This document shows, one piece after another, positions 49,925 to 57,441 of a DNA stretch of 64,000 nt (positions are counted from its first letter, which is position 1; the number at the start of each line of letters is the position of its first letter). The notes under the pieces were generated by a model. The model saw nothing but the letters and a program-made list of their open reading frames with translations, ran no database searches and was not told where the DNA came from. This stretch comes from TMP-24 sp046348855 (GTDB taxonomy: Bacteria > Pseudomonadota > Alphaproteobacteria > Rhodobacterales > Rhodobacteraceae): positions 62,001-126,000 of the forward strand of contig JAXMDK010000008.1 in NCBI GenBank assembly GCA_046348855.1, given 5' to 3'. The position numbers and the translations under genes are program-made.

Positions 49925-50821
49925 ATGAACACGCTTGACACCAAAACCCGCGCCCTGATCATTCGTCTTCTGGTGGAAGGCAACTCTATCCGCGCAACCA
50001 CGCGCATCGCGGACGTGTCGAAGAACACCGTCACGAAACTACTGGAAGATGCCGGGAAGGCCTGCGCCGCATACCATGACGAACATGTCCGCAACGTCAA
50101 AGCCTCGCACGTCCAGGCAGATGAAATCTGGTCGTTCTGCTACGCGAAGGAGCGGAACGTTGCGGATGCCAAAGCGGCCCCGGCTGAGGCCGGCGATATC
50201 TGGACATGGACGGCGATGGATCGGGACAGCAAGCTGATGATCTCCTACACCGTGGGCGACCGTTCGCAGGCAACCGCCCGCGAGTTCATGTTTGATTTGG
50301 CTTACCGCGTTTCGACGCGCATCCAACTCACGACGGACGGTCACGGGGCTTACCTCAAGGCGGTGACCGATGCTTTCTCGGGCGATGTGGACTATGCGAT
50401 GCTGGTCAAGCAATACGGCGATCCGACCGGCACCAAGGGCCACGAGCGCAAATACAGCCCAGCCGAATGCACGGGCGCAATCAAGGAGCCGATCTTCGGC
50501 AAGCCCGACATGGAACAGGTCAGCACGTCGCATGTCGAGCGGCAGAACTTGACCATGCGCATGGGAATGCGCCGCTTCACCCGCCTGACCAACGCTTTTT
50601 CCAAGAAGGCAGAGAACCACGCATACGCGGTTGCGTTGCACTTCATGCACTACAACTTCTGCCGCACCCACAAGACGCTTCGCATGACGCCTGCGATGGC
50701 TGCTGGCCTTGTGTCCAGCCCGTGGGAAATCGAAGACCTTGTTGCCCTGGTGGAAGCGGCTCAACCGGCACCGAAAAAGCGCGGCCCTTACAAGCCCCGC
50801 AAGAAAGTCAATTCAAACTGA
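49925..50821 (+). CDS. IS1-family transposase (single-ORF, DDE)
   Basis: A 298-aa DDE transposase. An N-terminal helix-turn-helix (residues about 5-45, LIIRLLVEGNSIRATTRIADVSKNTVTKLL) comes first. The DDE triad is Asp66 in VQADEIWSF, Asp138 in TTDGHGAYL and Glu205 in HVERQNLTMRMGMRRFTR. The end is a basic tail (PKKRGPYKPRKK). It resembles the IS1 subgroup with one uninterrupted frame, not the frameshifted IS1 of enterobacteria. The last codons and the TGA lie within the right terminal repeat. It appears intact. Confidence 0.9.
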   Translation: MNTLDTKTRALIIRLLVEGNSIRATTRIADVSKNTVTKLLEDAGKACAAYHDEHVRNVKASHVQADEIWSFCYAKERNVADAKAAPAEAGDIWTWTAMDRDSKLMISYTVGDRSQATAREFMFDLAYRVSTRIQLTTDGHGAYLKAVTDAFSGDVDYAMLVKQYGDPTGTKGHERKYSPAECTGAIKEPIFGKPDMEQVSTSHVERQNLTMRMGMRRFTRLTNAFSKKAENHAYAVALHFMHYNFCRTHKTLRMTPAMAAGLVSSPWEIEDLVALVEAAQPAPKKRGPYKPRKKVNSN

Positions 50822-50830
50822 CCCACTACC
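50812..50830 (-). repeat. Right terminal inverted repeat
   Basis: The exact reverse complement of 47892-47910; followed by the second copy of the target duplication CCGCCGGC at 50831-50838. Confidence 0.93.
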
Positions 50831-50846
50831 CCGCCGGCACGCGACC

Positions 50847-50875
50847 TTGACTCCGCCCGCCTTTTCCCCTATCGC
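50847..50875 (+). promoter_or_regulatory. Promoter of ffh
   Basis: TTGACT (50847-50852) and TATCGC (50870-50875) with a 17-bp spacer, 9 bp after the transposon's target duplication. The layout matches the rplS promoter (55687-55715), down to the run of C before -10. The leader to ffh is about 150 nt. Confidence 0.6.
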
Positions 50876-51032
50876 CCGCCCCTGAATAGCCCGGAAGTCG
50901 CCAAGCTTCCGGTCCCCGGCCTTTCGGGGATCGCCGTCCGTCAGCGCGTTGCGCCCACGGGCGCCGTTGGTGTTTGGGCGCCCCCGGCCTATCTTTTCGG
51001 GGGAAACGGAATGGCCAAGGAGGGCCGGCTAC

Positions 51033-52571
51033 ATGTTCGAGAACCTGTCGGAACGCCTTGGCGGTGTCTTCGACCGCCTGACCAAGCAGGGCGCGCTGAG
51101 CGAGGCCGACGTCAAGACCGCCCTGCGCGAGGTGCGGGTGGCGCTTCTCGAGGCCGACGTTTCCTTGCCGGTCGCCCAGTCCTTCGTGAAATCGGTCGAG
51201 GCCAAGGCCACCGGGCAGGCGATCCTGAAATCGGTCACCCCCGGCCAGCAGGTCGTCAAGATCGTCCATGACGAGCTTATCAAGGTGCTGGCCGGCGACG
51301 GTGAGCCCGAGGCGCTGAAGATCGACAACCCGCCCTCGGCGCTTCTGATGGTCGGCCTGCAGGGCTCGGGCAAGACCACCACCACCGCAAAACTTGCCAA
51401 GCGCCTGACCGAAAAGAACGGCAAGCGGGTGCTGATGGCCTCGCTTGACACCAACCGCCCGGCGGCGATGGAACAGTTGCAGATCCTTGGCGCGCAGATC
51501 GGCGTCGACACCCTGCCGATCGTCAAGGGCGAAACCGCGGTGCAGATCGCCAAGCGCGCCAAGACCCAGGCGAGCCTCGGCGGCTACGACGTCTACATGC
51601 TCGACACCGCGGGGCGGCTGCATATCGACGAAGTCCTGATGGACGAGGTCCAGGCGGTGCGCGACACCGTCAGCCCGCGCGAGACGCTGCTGGTCGTCGA
51701 CGGCCTCACGGGGCAGGACGCGGTGAACGTCGCCACCGAATTCAACGCCAAGGTCGGGATTTCCGGCGTGGTGCTGACGCGGATGGACGGCGACGGCCGC
51801 GGCGGCGCGGCCCTTTCCATGCGCGCCGTTACCGGCAAGCCGATCCGTTTCGTCGGGCTTGGCGAAAAGATGGACGCGCTCGATGCGTTCGAGGCCGAAC
51901 GGATCGCCGGGCGCATCCTCGGCATGGGCGACATCGTGGCGCTGGTCGAAAAGGCGCGCGAGACGATCGAGCTGGCCGAGGCCGAGCGGATGATGAAAAG
52001 GTTCCAGAAGGGCCTTTTCAACATGAACGACCTGCGTTCGCAGCTTGAACAGATGCTGAAGATGGGCGGCATGCAGGGGCTGATGGGCATGATGCCCGGC
52101 ATGGGCAAGATGGCCAAGCAGGTCGAGGACGCGGGTTTCGACGACCGGATGCTGCGCCGCCAGATCGCGCTGATCCAGTCGATGACCCGCAAGGAACGCG
52201 CCAACCCCGACATGATGCAGGCCAGCCGCAAGCGGCGGGTGGCCGCCGGCGCCGGGCTGGACGTGGCCGAACTGAACAAGCTTCTGAAGATGCACCGGCA
52301 GATGGCCGACGTGATGAAGAAGATGGGCAAGATGGGCAAGGGCGCCATGCTGAAGCAGGCGATGAAGGGCATGTTCGGCAAGGGCGGAGACGTGCCCGCC
52401 GACTTCGCCAACATGGACCCGGCCCAGATGGAAGAAGCCGCGAAGGCGATGAAGATGGGCATGGGCGCCAAGGGTCTGCCGGGCGGGCTGGGCGGCCTCG
52501 GCGGCGGGCTGGGCGGGCTGAAGCTGCCGGGCGGCCTGTCGGGCCTCGGCGGCTTCGGGAAGAAGAAGTGA
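51033..52571 (+). CDS. ffh: Ffh, signal recognition particle GTPase
   Basis: A 512-aa SRP54-type GTPase that with 4.5S RNA targets nascent membrane proteins. Domains: N (1-90), G (about 95-295: GLQGSGKTTTTAKL, DTAGRLHIDE, TRMDGDGRGGAALS), M (about 325-450, methionine-rich with MLKMGGMQGLMGMMPGMGKM and the RNA-binding RRQIALIQSMTRKERANP). The tail after residue 450 is Gly/Leu/Lys-rich and of low complexity. AAGGAGG precedes the ATG at 51033; the longer frame overlaps the leader. Its TGA overlaps the GTG of the next gene. Confidence 0.97.
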   Translation: MFENLSERLGGVFDRLTKQGALSEADVKTALREVRVALLEADVSLPVAQSFVKSVEAKATGQAILKSVTPGQQVVKIVHDELIKVLAGDGEPEALKIDNPPSALLMVGLQGSGKTTTTAKLAKRLTEKNGKRVLMASLDTNRPAAMEQLQILGAQIGVDTLPIVKGETAVQIAKRAKTQASLGGYDVYMLDTAGRLHIDEVLMDEVQAVRDTVSPRETLLVVDGLTGQDAVNVATEFNAKVGISGVVLTRMDGDGRGGAALSMRAVTGKPIRFVGLGEKMDALDAFEAERIAGRILGMGDIVALVEKARETIELAEAERMMKRFQKGLFNMNDLRSQLEQMLKMGGMQGLMGMMPGMGKMAKQVEDAGFDDRMLRRQIALIQSMTRKERANPDMMQASRKRRVAAGAGLDVAELNKLLKMHRQMADVMKKMGKMGKGAMLKQAMKGMFGKGGDVPADFANMDPAQMEEAAKAMKMGMGAKGLPGGLGGLGGGLGGLKLPGGLSGLGGFGKKK

Positions 52572-53077
52572 TCGCCCCCACCCTTCATACCGAGCGGCTG
52601 ACGCTCCGCACGCCGAAGCTTTCGGACTTCGAGCATTGGGCGGCGTTCTTCGCCTCGGGCCGCTCGGTCCACGAAGGCGGGCCGCTGACCCGGCTTGACG
52701 CCTGGCGTCTCTGGGCCGCCGACGTGGCGCTCTGGCTGCTGAAAGGCTACGGCCCCTTCGGCGTCGACGACCGCCGCACCGGCGCCTATGTCGGCGAGGT
52801 CGGTATCTATCATGGCGAGAATTTCCCCGAACCCGAGCTTGGCTGGTTCGTCCTGCCCGCAGCCGAAGGCCAGGGCTATGCCGCCGAAGCCGCCGACGCG
52901 GTGAAACGCTGGGCGCGCGACACCTTCGGCTGGACCCGTCTTGTCAGCATCATCGAGCCGGCGAACCAGCGCTCGATCGCCACCGCGCTCAGGATCGGCG
53001 GCGTCATCGACCCCACCCTGCCCGGCGTCGACCCCGGCGACGTGGTCATCCGCCATGACCTGCGGGGGCTCGCATGA
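52568..53077 (+). CDS. GNAT family N-acetyltransferase
   Basis: A 169-aa acetyltransferase of the RimJ/RimL-like type: TLHTERLTLRTPKLSDFEHW at the start, ELGWFVLPAAEGQGYAAEAADAVKRWA as the acetyl-CoA site near residue 97, then NQRSIATALRIGG. The substrate is unknown. It starts with a GTG overlapping the ffh stop, so it is coupled to ffh. Confidence 0.87.
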   Translation: MIAPTLHTERLTLRTPKLSDFEHWAAFFASGRSVHEGGPLTRLDAWRLWAADVALWLLKGYGPFGVDDRRTGAYVGEVGIYHGENFPEPELGWFVLPAAEGQGYAAEAADAVKRWARDTFGWTRLVSIIEPANQRSIATALRIGGVIDPTLPGVDPGDVVIRHDLRGLA

Positions 53078-53128
53078 CGCCCGCCGCCCCCTTCACCCCT
53101 GTCGCCCTTGCCCTGCGGAGAGGCCGAG

Positions 53129-53425
53129 ATGAATGATGTCAGCACCCGTGCGGCCGAACTGCTGCACGAACACCGCGCCTCGATCGACCGGCTGGACGCG
53201 ATCCTTGTCTACACGCTGGCCGAGCGGTTCATGCACACCCAGGCGGTGGGCCGGCTGAAGGCCGCCCATGACCTGCCGCCATCCGACCCCGCGCGCGAGG
53301 CGGCCCAGATCGCCCGGCTGGAGGAATTGGCGCGCACCGCCAACCTCGACCCCGAATTCGCCAAGAAATTCCTGACCTTCATCATATCCGAAGTCATCAG
53401 GCACCACGAGACACTGCAGAAATAA
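53129..53425 (+). CDS. Chorismate mutase (AroQ class)
   Basis: A 98-aa all-helical chorismate mutase, which converts chorismate to prephenate for Phe and Tyr synthesis. Key basic residues appear in HRASIDRLDAILVYTLAERFMHTQAVGRLKA and later in FIISEVIRHHETLQ. The ATG at 53129 gives the normal start MNDVSTRAAELLHEHR and follows GGAGAGGCC. It precedes rpsP by 46 bp. Confidence 0.92.
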   Translation: MNDVSTRAAELLHEHRASIDRLDAILVYTLAERFMHTQAVGRLKAAHDLPPSDPAREAAQIARLEELARTANLDPEFAKKFLTFIISEVIRHHETLQK

Positions 53426-53471
53426 CAGGGGCTTGCCCCGGTTCAACAGCCATCACAAAGGAGTAACCCAA

Positions 53472-53822
53472 ATGGCTATGAAAATCCGTCTGGCGCGCGG
53501 CGGTTCCAAGAAGCGCCCCCACTACGCCATCGTCGCGTCCGACTCGCGCATGCCGCGCGACGGCCGCTTCATCGAGAAGCTCGGCACCTACAACCCGCTG
53601 CTGGCCAAGGACAGCGAGGATCGCGTCAAGATCAACATGGAGCGCGTCCAGTACTGGCTGAGCCAGGGCGCCCAGCCCACCGACCGCATCGCCCGCTTCC
53701 TGGAAGCCGCCGGCGCCCGCCCCAAGGCCGCCCGCGCCAACATGCAGAAGGCCGAACCGGGCGACAAGGCCAAGAAGCGCGTCGAGGAAAAGGCCAAGAA
53801 GGCCGCGGCCTCCGCCGAGTAA
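53472..53822 (+). CDS. rpsP: Ribosomal protein bS16
   Basis: The 116-aa 30S protein S16: MAMKIRLARGGSKKRPHYAI, DGRFIEKLGTYNPL and QYWLSQGAQPTD are diagnostic. It has a Lys/Ala-rich C-terminal tail of about 35 residues beyond the core, common in alphaproteobacteria. AAAGGAG sits upstream. It heads the rpsP-rimM-trmD-rplS ribosome operon. Confidence 0.97.
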   Translation: MAMKIRLARGGSKKRPHYAIVASDSRMPRDGRFIEKLGTYNPLLAKDSEDRVKINMERVQYWLSQGAQPTDRIARFLEAAGARPKAARANMQKAEPGDKAKKRVEEKAKKAAASAE

Positions 53823-53828
53823 ACCACG

Positions 53829-53975
53829 ATGTTCGTTGGTTTCTTCCTGCGCAGGATCGTGACGGTCGCGCTCTGCGCCGCCGCATTCTGGGCGGGCGCG
53901 AAGACCGACAACTTCTTTGCCTCCGGCGGCGGGATCGCCGGGGGCGACTGCACGGCGGTGAAAAATGGCAACTGA
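53829..53975 (+). CDS. 48-aa membrane protein between rpsP and rimM
   Basis: A short open frame starting 6 bp after rpsP and ending 11 bp inside rimM. The product begins MFVGFFLRRIVTVALCAAAF and continues with WAGAKTDNFF. It has one hydrophobic segment (residues 3-23) and a soluble tail with one Cys (GGDCTAVKNGN). Tiny membrane proteins of this shape occur at the same position in other Rhodobacterales, as I recall. The close packing and overlap with rimM support it as a real, translationally coupled gene. Its function is unknown. Confidence 0.72.
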   Translation: MFVGFFLRRIVTVALCAAAFWAGAKTDNFFASGGGIAGGDCTAVKNGN

Positions 53976-54477
53976 CCGGATCTGTGTCGGCGCCATCGCC
54001 GGAGCCTTCGGGGTGAAGGGCGAGGTGCGGCTGAAAAGCTTCTGCGCCCAGCCCGAAGCCATCGTCGCCTATGCCCCCTTGTGGACCGAGGACGGCAGCC
54101 GCAGCTTTACCCTGAAACTCACCCGCGGCTCGGGCAGCGGCCTGACCGCGCGGCTGTCGGGCGTCACCACCAAGGAAGAGGCCGACGCGCTGAAGGGCGT
54201 CGAGCTGTTCGCCGACCGCGACCGGCTGCCGAACCTGCCGGACGACGAATTCTACCACACCGACCTGATCGGGCTCGAGGTGCTGGACACCGGCGGCGCG
54301 CTCTTGGGCCGGGTCCGCGCCGTCCACAACCACGGCGCGGGCGACATTCTGGAAATCTACGGACCCGGCCGCAAGACCACCCTTCTGATCCCCTTCACCC
54401 GCCAGGCGGTGCCGACGGTCGACTTGAAGGCGGGCCGCATCATCGCCGACCCGCCGGAGGAAACCGAAGGTGAGTGA
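53965..54477 (+). CDS. rimM: RimM, 16S rRNA processing protein
   Basis: A 170-aa 30S maturation factor that binds uS19. An N-terminal RimM domain (ICVGAIAGAFGVKGEVRLKSF) and a C-terminal PRC-barrel domain (DEFYHTDLIGLEVLDTGG, GAGDILEIYGPGRKTTLLIPF) are present. It overlaps the 48-aa gene by 11 bp and trmD by 8 bp. Confidence 0.95.
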   Translation: MATDRICVGAIAGAFGVKGEVRLKSFCAQPEAIVAYAPLWTEDGSRSFTLKLTRGSGSGLTARLSGVTTKEEADALKGVELFADRDRLPNLPDDEFYHTDLIGLEVLDTGGALLGRVRAVHNHGAGDILEIYGPGRKTTLLIPFTRQAVPTVDLKAGRIIADPPEETEGE

Positions 54478-55669
54478 GGCCAAACCCCGCTCGCACGGCC
54501 GGCTGGCGGCGCGCCCCGGCCTCGCGCCGCGCGAACTGATGACCGACGCCCCCGACCTGGCCGGCGCCTGGCGGGCGCGGATCATCACGCTGTTCCCCGA
54601 GGCCTTTCCCGGCACGCTCGGCCTGTCGCTGACCGGCAAGGCGCTGGCCGAGGGGCTTTGGCAGCTGGAAACGATCGACCTGCGCCCCTTCGGCGAGGGC
54701 CGGCACCGCAACGTCGACGACACGCCGGCCGGCGGCGGCGCCGGGATGGTGCTGCGCGCCGATGTCGTGGCCCGCGCCCTTGACCGCGCCGCCGTCGGCA
54801 CGCCGATGGATCGCGCCCGCTGGCCGGTCGTCTACCTGTCGCCGCGCGGGCCGCGCTTCGACCAGCCGACCGCCCGCCGCTGGGCGGCGGCGGTGGGGAT
54901 CACCCTTCTGTGCGGCCGGTTCGAAGGCGTCGACCAGCGGCTCCTGGATCACTACGCCATCGAGGAGGTCAGCCTCGGCGATTTCGTCCTGACCGGCGGC
55001 GAGATTGCCGCGCAGGCGATGCTGGACGCGACCGTGCGGCTGCTGCCCGGCGTCCTCGGCAACGCCGCCTCGGCGGAGGAGGAGAGCTTTTCCACCGGGC
55101 TGCTGGAATATCCGCAATATACCCGGCCGCAGGTGTGGGAGGGCCGCGAGATTCCGCCGGTGCTGATGTCGGGTCACCACGGCGAGATCGCCAAGTGGCG
55201 GAAGGCAGAGGCGGAGCGGATCACGCGGGAGCGGCGGCCGGATTTGTGGGAAAAAGCGCATACAATCAGCCCTCCAGACGACAAATCCGCCCGTCTAATC
55301 AGACACCTATCGTGGGCAACTCCAGAAGCCGAACAGAGGTTAGCGGTTGACCAGCTAGCTGATCTTTCCTCTCTGCAGCCGCAGTGGCTAGCGGTCGAAA
55401 ACCTCGACAAGTCGCAGTTTCAGAATGCGTCCCGGGTTCTGGCAACGCGACTGCAGCGAGGCGATAGACGTTGCGCTGCGGCTTTACTGGGTTGGCTTCG
55501 CGACCTCAACTGGCCTGGTGGAGTAGAAGCTTTCAGCGCTCTGACGAGCGCTATCTTCGTCGAACCGGACATCGTAGAGGCCCAAAGCCATGCGATGCGA
55601 GACAACGACGAGGTATGGAGCGAAGCGCTGACGGAACTCGTCTCGGCACGAGCTGCGCTTGGCAAGTAA
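54470..55669 (+). CDS. trmD: TrmD tRNA (guanine-N1)-methyltransferase fused to a C-terminal DUF5071-like tail
   Basis: Residues about 30-260 are a complete TrmD, which makes m1G37 in tRNA. It has the SPOUT knot motifs VVYLSPRGPRFDQ, LLCGRFEGVDQRLLDHY, SLGDFVLTGGEIAAQAMLDATVRLLPG and the linker YTRPQVWEGREIPPVLMSGHH. Normal homologs end near RRPDLW plus a few residues. Here the frame continues for 139 more (261-399) in DNA that is clearly less GC-rich. The tail's ALLGWLRDLNWPG and DNDEVWSEALTELV match the DUF5071 pattern. GTG at 54470 overlaps rimM by 8 bp. Confidence 0.88.
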   Translation: MSEAKPRSHGRLAARPGLAPRELMTDAPDLAGAWRARIITLFPEAFPGTLGLSLTGKALAEGLWQLETIDLRPFGEGRHRNVDDTPAGGGAGMVLRADVVARALDRAAVGTPMDRARWPVVYLSPRGPRFDQPTARRWAAAVGITLLCGRFEGVDQRLLDHYAIEEVSLGDFVLTGGEIAAQAMLDATVRLLPGVLGNAASAEEESFSTGLLEYPQYTRPQVWEGREIPPVLMSGHHGEIAKWRKAEAERITRERRPDLWEKAHTISPPDDKSARLIRHLSWATPEAEQRLAVDQLADLSSLQPQWLAVENLDKSQFQNASRVLATRLQRGDRRCAAALLGWLRDLNWPGGVEAFSALTSAIFVEPDIVEAQSHAMRDNDEVWSEALTELVSARAALGK

Positions 55670-55686
55670 GTAGCCCGCACTCACCC

Positions 55687-55715
55687 TTGACCCCTGCCCC
55701 CCTTGCCCCTATACG
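55687..55715 (+). promoter_or_regulatory. Promoter of rplS-rpmE
   Basis: TTGACC (55687-55692) and TATACG (55710-55715) with a 17-bp spacer, 18 bp after the trmD stop. The leader to rplS is about 200 nt and holds a CCTGCC/GGCAGG hairpin (55771-55788). This lets rplS be expressed apart from the rpsP operon. Confidence 0.65.
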
Positions 55716-55734
55716 CCCTCTGTCCGGGGCTCCC

Positions 55735-55821
55735 ATGAGTCGTGCGGACCCTTGGTGTTTGGCCGATGCGCCTGCCTTCTTCGGCAGGAACCGGGCCGGG
55801 CAACAAGGCGCAACAGAATGA
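55735..55821 (+). CDS. Possible 28-aa leader ORF before rplS
   Basis: An ATG 13 nt after the likely transcription start opens a 28-codon frame (MSRADPWCLADAPAFFGRN onward) inside the rplS leader, ending about 100 bp before rplS. No clear ribosome site precedes it. It may be a regulatory upstream ORF or chance. Confidence 0.25.
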   Translation: MSRADPWCLADAPAFFGRNRAGQQGATE

Positions 55822-55924
55822 CCCTACCTCTGGCGGGCGCTTTAGCGGACCCGGTGGAAGACCGAGAGCTCTGGGATCGTGGCAGACCTTCGCGGATCAA
55901 CCGCGAGCAAGATGAGGACAAGCG

Positions 55925-56299
55925 ATGGACATTATCGCACAGCTTGAGGCCGAGCAGATCGCCGGCCTTGCCAAGAAGATCCCGGATTTCAAATCGGGCG
56001 ACACCGTGCGCGTCGGCTACAAGGTGACCGAAGGCACCCGCACCCGCGTGCAGAACTACGAAGGCGTGGTCATCGGCCGCAAGGGCGGCGCGACGATCTC
56101 GGCCTCGTTCACCGTGCGCAAGATCTCGTTCGGCGAAGGCGTGGAACGGGTGTTCCCGCTCTACTCGACCAACATCGAGACCATCGAAGTGGTCCGCCGT
56201 GGCCGCGTCCGCCGCGCCAAGCTCTACTACCTGCGTGACCGCCGCGGCAAATCGGCCCGGATCGCCGAAGTGTCGAACTACAAAGAAAAAGCTGAGTAA
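55925..56299 (+). CDS. rplS: Ribosomal protein bL19
   Basis: The 124-aa 50S protein L19 at the 30S-50S interface: PDFKSGDTVRVGYKVTEGTR, YEGVVIGRKGGA, SFTVRKISFGEGVERVFPLYS and VRRAKLYYLRDRRGKSARI are diagnostic. The start is preceded by GAGGACAAGCG. Confidence 0.97.
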   Translation: MDIIAQLEAEQIAGLAKKIPDFKSGDTVRVGYKVTEGTRTRVQNYEGVVIGRKGGATISASFTVRKISFGEGVERVFPLYSTNIETIEVVRRGRVRRAKLYYLRDRRGKSARIAEVSNYKEKAE

Positions 56300-56310
56300 G
56301 GAGCGGGACG

Positions 56311-56532
56311 ATGAAAGACGCCATCCACCCGAACTATCACTTCATCACCGTGAAGATGACCGACGGCACCACCTACCAGACCCGTTCGACCTGGGGCAAG
56401 GAAGGCGACACGCTGTCGCTCGACATCGACCCGACGGTGCACCCGGCCTGGACCGGCGGTTCGGCCAAGCTGCTGGATACCGGCGGCCGCGTGTCGAAGT
56501 TCAAGAACAAATACGCTGGCCTCGGTTTCTGA
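56311..56532 (+). CDS. rpmE: Ribosomal protein bL31
   Basis: A 73-aa 50S protein L31: MKDAIHPNYHFITVKMTDG at the start, DIDPTVHPAWTGG and VSKFKNKYAGLGF at the end. The zinc-binding CxxC pair of the C+ form is absent, as in many alphaproteobacteria, so zinc control by a C- paralog is not expected for this copy. AAGGAG precedes the ATG; it is co-transcribed with rplS. Confidence 0.95.
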   Translation: MKDAIHPNYHFITVKMTDGTTYQTRSTWGKEGDTLSLDIDPTVHPAWTGGSAKLLDTGGRVSKFKNKYAGLGF

Positions 56533-56573
56533 GCATCTAGCGCTTTTCACAGAGGCGCATACAACATATAGTC

Positions 56574-56602
56574 AAAGGCGCGCCAGAAACGGCGCGCCTT
56601 TT
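56574..56602 (+). terminator. Terminator after rpmE
   Basis: AAAGGCGCGCC and GGCGCGCCTTTT form a perfect 11-bp stem with a 6-nt loop and a T-run, 42 bp after the rpmE stop. A classic intrinsic terminator. Confidence 0.9.
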
Positions 56603-56627
56603 GAGTCTCAGCGGGCAAGGAACAGAC

Positions 56628-57437
56628 GTGGCGCACATCATCGTCGTGGGCAACGAAAAGGGCGGGTCGGGCAAGTCGACGACCTGCATGCATGTGGCGA
56701 CCGCACTTTGCCGGTCGGGCCACAAGGTCGGCGCGCTGGATCTGGACCTGCGCCAGAAAAGCTTTGGCCGCTATATCGAGAATCGCCTCGCCTATCTGAA
56801 GAAGGAAGGGCTGAGCCTGCCCGCGCCCGATTACCGCGACCTGCCGGAAATCGACCAGTCGGCGCTGGAGCCGGGCGAGAACGCCTATGACCGGCGGCTG
56901 TCGGCCGCCGTCGCCGCGCTGGAAAAGGATGCCGACTTCATCGTCATCGACTGCCCCGGCAGCCACACGCGGCTGAGCCAGGTCGCGCATTCGCTGGCCG
57001 ACACGCTGATCACGCCCTTGAACGACAGTTTCATCGATTTCGACCTGCTGGCGCGGATCGACCATGACACCAACCGCGTCACCGGGCCGTCGATCTATTC
57101 GGAAATGGTCTGGTCGGCGCGGCAGTTACGGGCCCGCGCCGGGCTGAAGCCGATCGACTGGATCGTGCTGCGCAACCGGCTTGGCGCGCAGCAGATGCAC
57201 AACAAGAAAAAGGTCGGCGAGGCGCTGGAACAACTGTCGCGGCGCATCGGCTTCCGCGTGGCGCCCGGCTTTTCCGAACGGGTGATCTTCCGCGAGCTTT
57301 TTCCCCGCGGGCTCACGCTCTTGGACCTGCGCGACGTGGGAGTCGAACACCTGAACCTGTCGAACGTCGCCGCCCGGCAGGAAGTGCGCGATCTGATGAA
57401 GGCGCTCGACCTGCCCGGCGTGACCGTCGACTTCTGA
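56628..57437 (+). CDS. mipZ: MipZ, division-plane positioning ParA-like ATPase
   Basis: A 269-aa deviant-Walker ATPase of the MinD/ParA superfamily. Walker A is VVGNEKGGSGKSTTCMHVA at residues about 6-24, with the signature Lys of KGGSGKST; Walker B is DFIVIDCPGSHTRLS. MipZ forms gradients from ParB at the poles and blocks FtsZ there, placing division at mid-cell. GTG at 56628 follows AAGGA and gives the family's N-terminus AHIIVVGNEKGG. The resemblance to alphaproteobacterial MipZ rests on FDLLARIDHDT and the DWIVLRNRL segment. Confidence 0.92.
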   Translation: MAHIIVVGNEKGGSGKSTTCMHVATALCRSGHKVGALDLDLRQKSFGRYIENRLAYLKKEGLSLPAPDYRDLPEIDQSALEPGENAYDRRLSAAVAALEKDADFIVIDCPGSHTRLSQVAHSLADTLITPLNDSFIDFDLLARIDHDTNRVTGPSIYSEMVWSARQLRARAGLKPIDWIVLRNRLGAQQMHNKKKVGEALEQLSRRIGFRVAPGFSERVIFRELFPRGLTLLDLRDVGVEHLNLSNVAARQEVRDLMKALDLPGVTVDF

Positions 57438-57441
57438 GCTG

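Larger units (their letters stand above)
47892..50830 (+). mobile_element. 2.9-kb IS1-family transposon with three passenger genes
   Basis: A 2939-bp element lies between the acyltransferase gene and ffh. Its ends are perfect 19-bp inverted repeats and it is flanked by the 8-bp direct repeat CCGCCGGC (47884-47891 and 50831-50838). Contents in order: a 71-aa gene, a 161-aa gene and an XRE/ImmA-IrrE gene on the opposite strand, then the transposase. The transposase stop codon lies inside the right repeat. The DNA is visibly poorer in G and C than both flanks, indicating recent transfer. The perfect repeats and target duplication indicate it could still be mobile. Confidence 0.92.

Noticed and set aside
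52440..52565. Possible tandem repeat at the 3' end of ffh
   Set aside because: The Gly/Leu-rich, GGC-rich stretch is low-complexity coding sequence for the Ffh tail, which is common in the family, not a DNA repeat.
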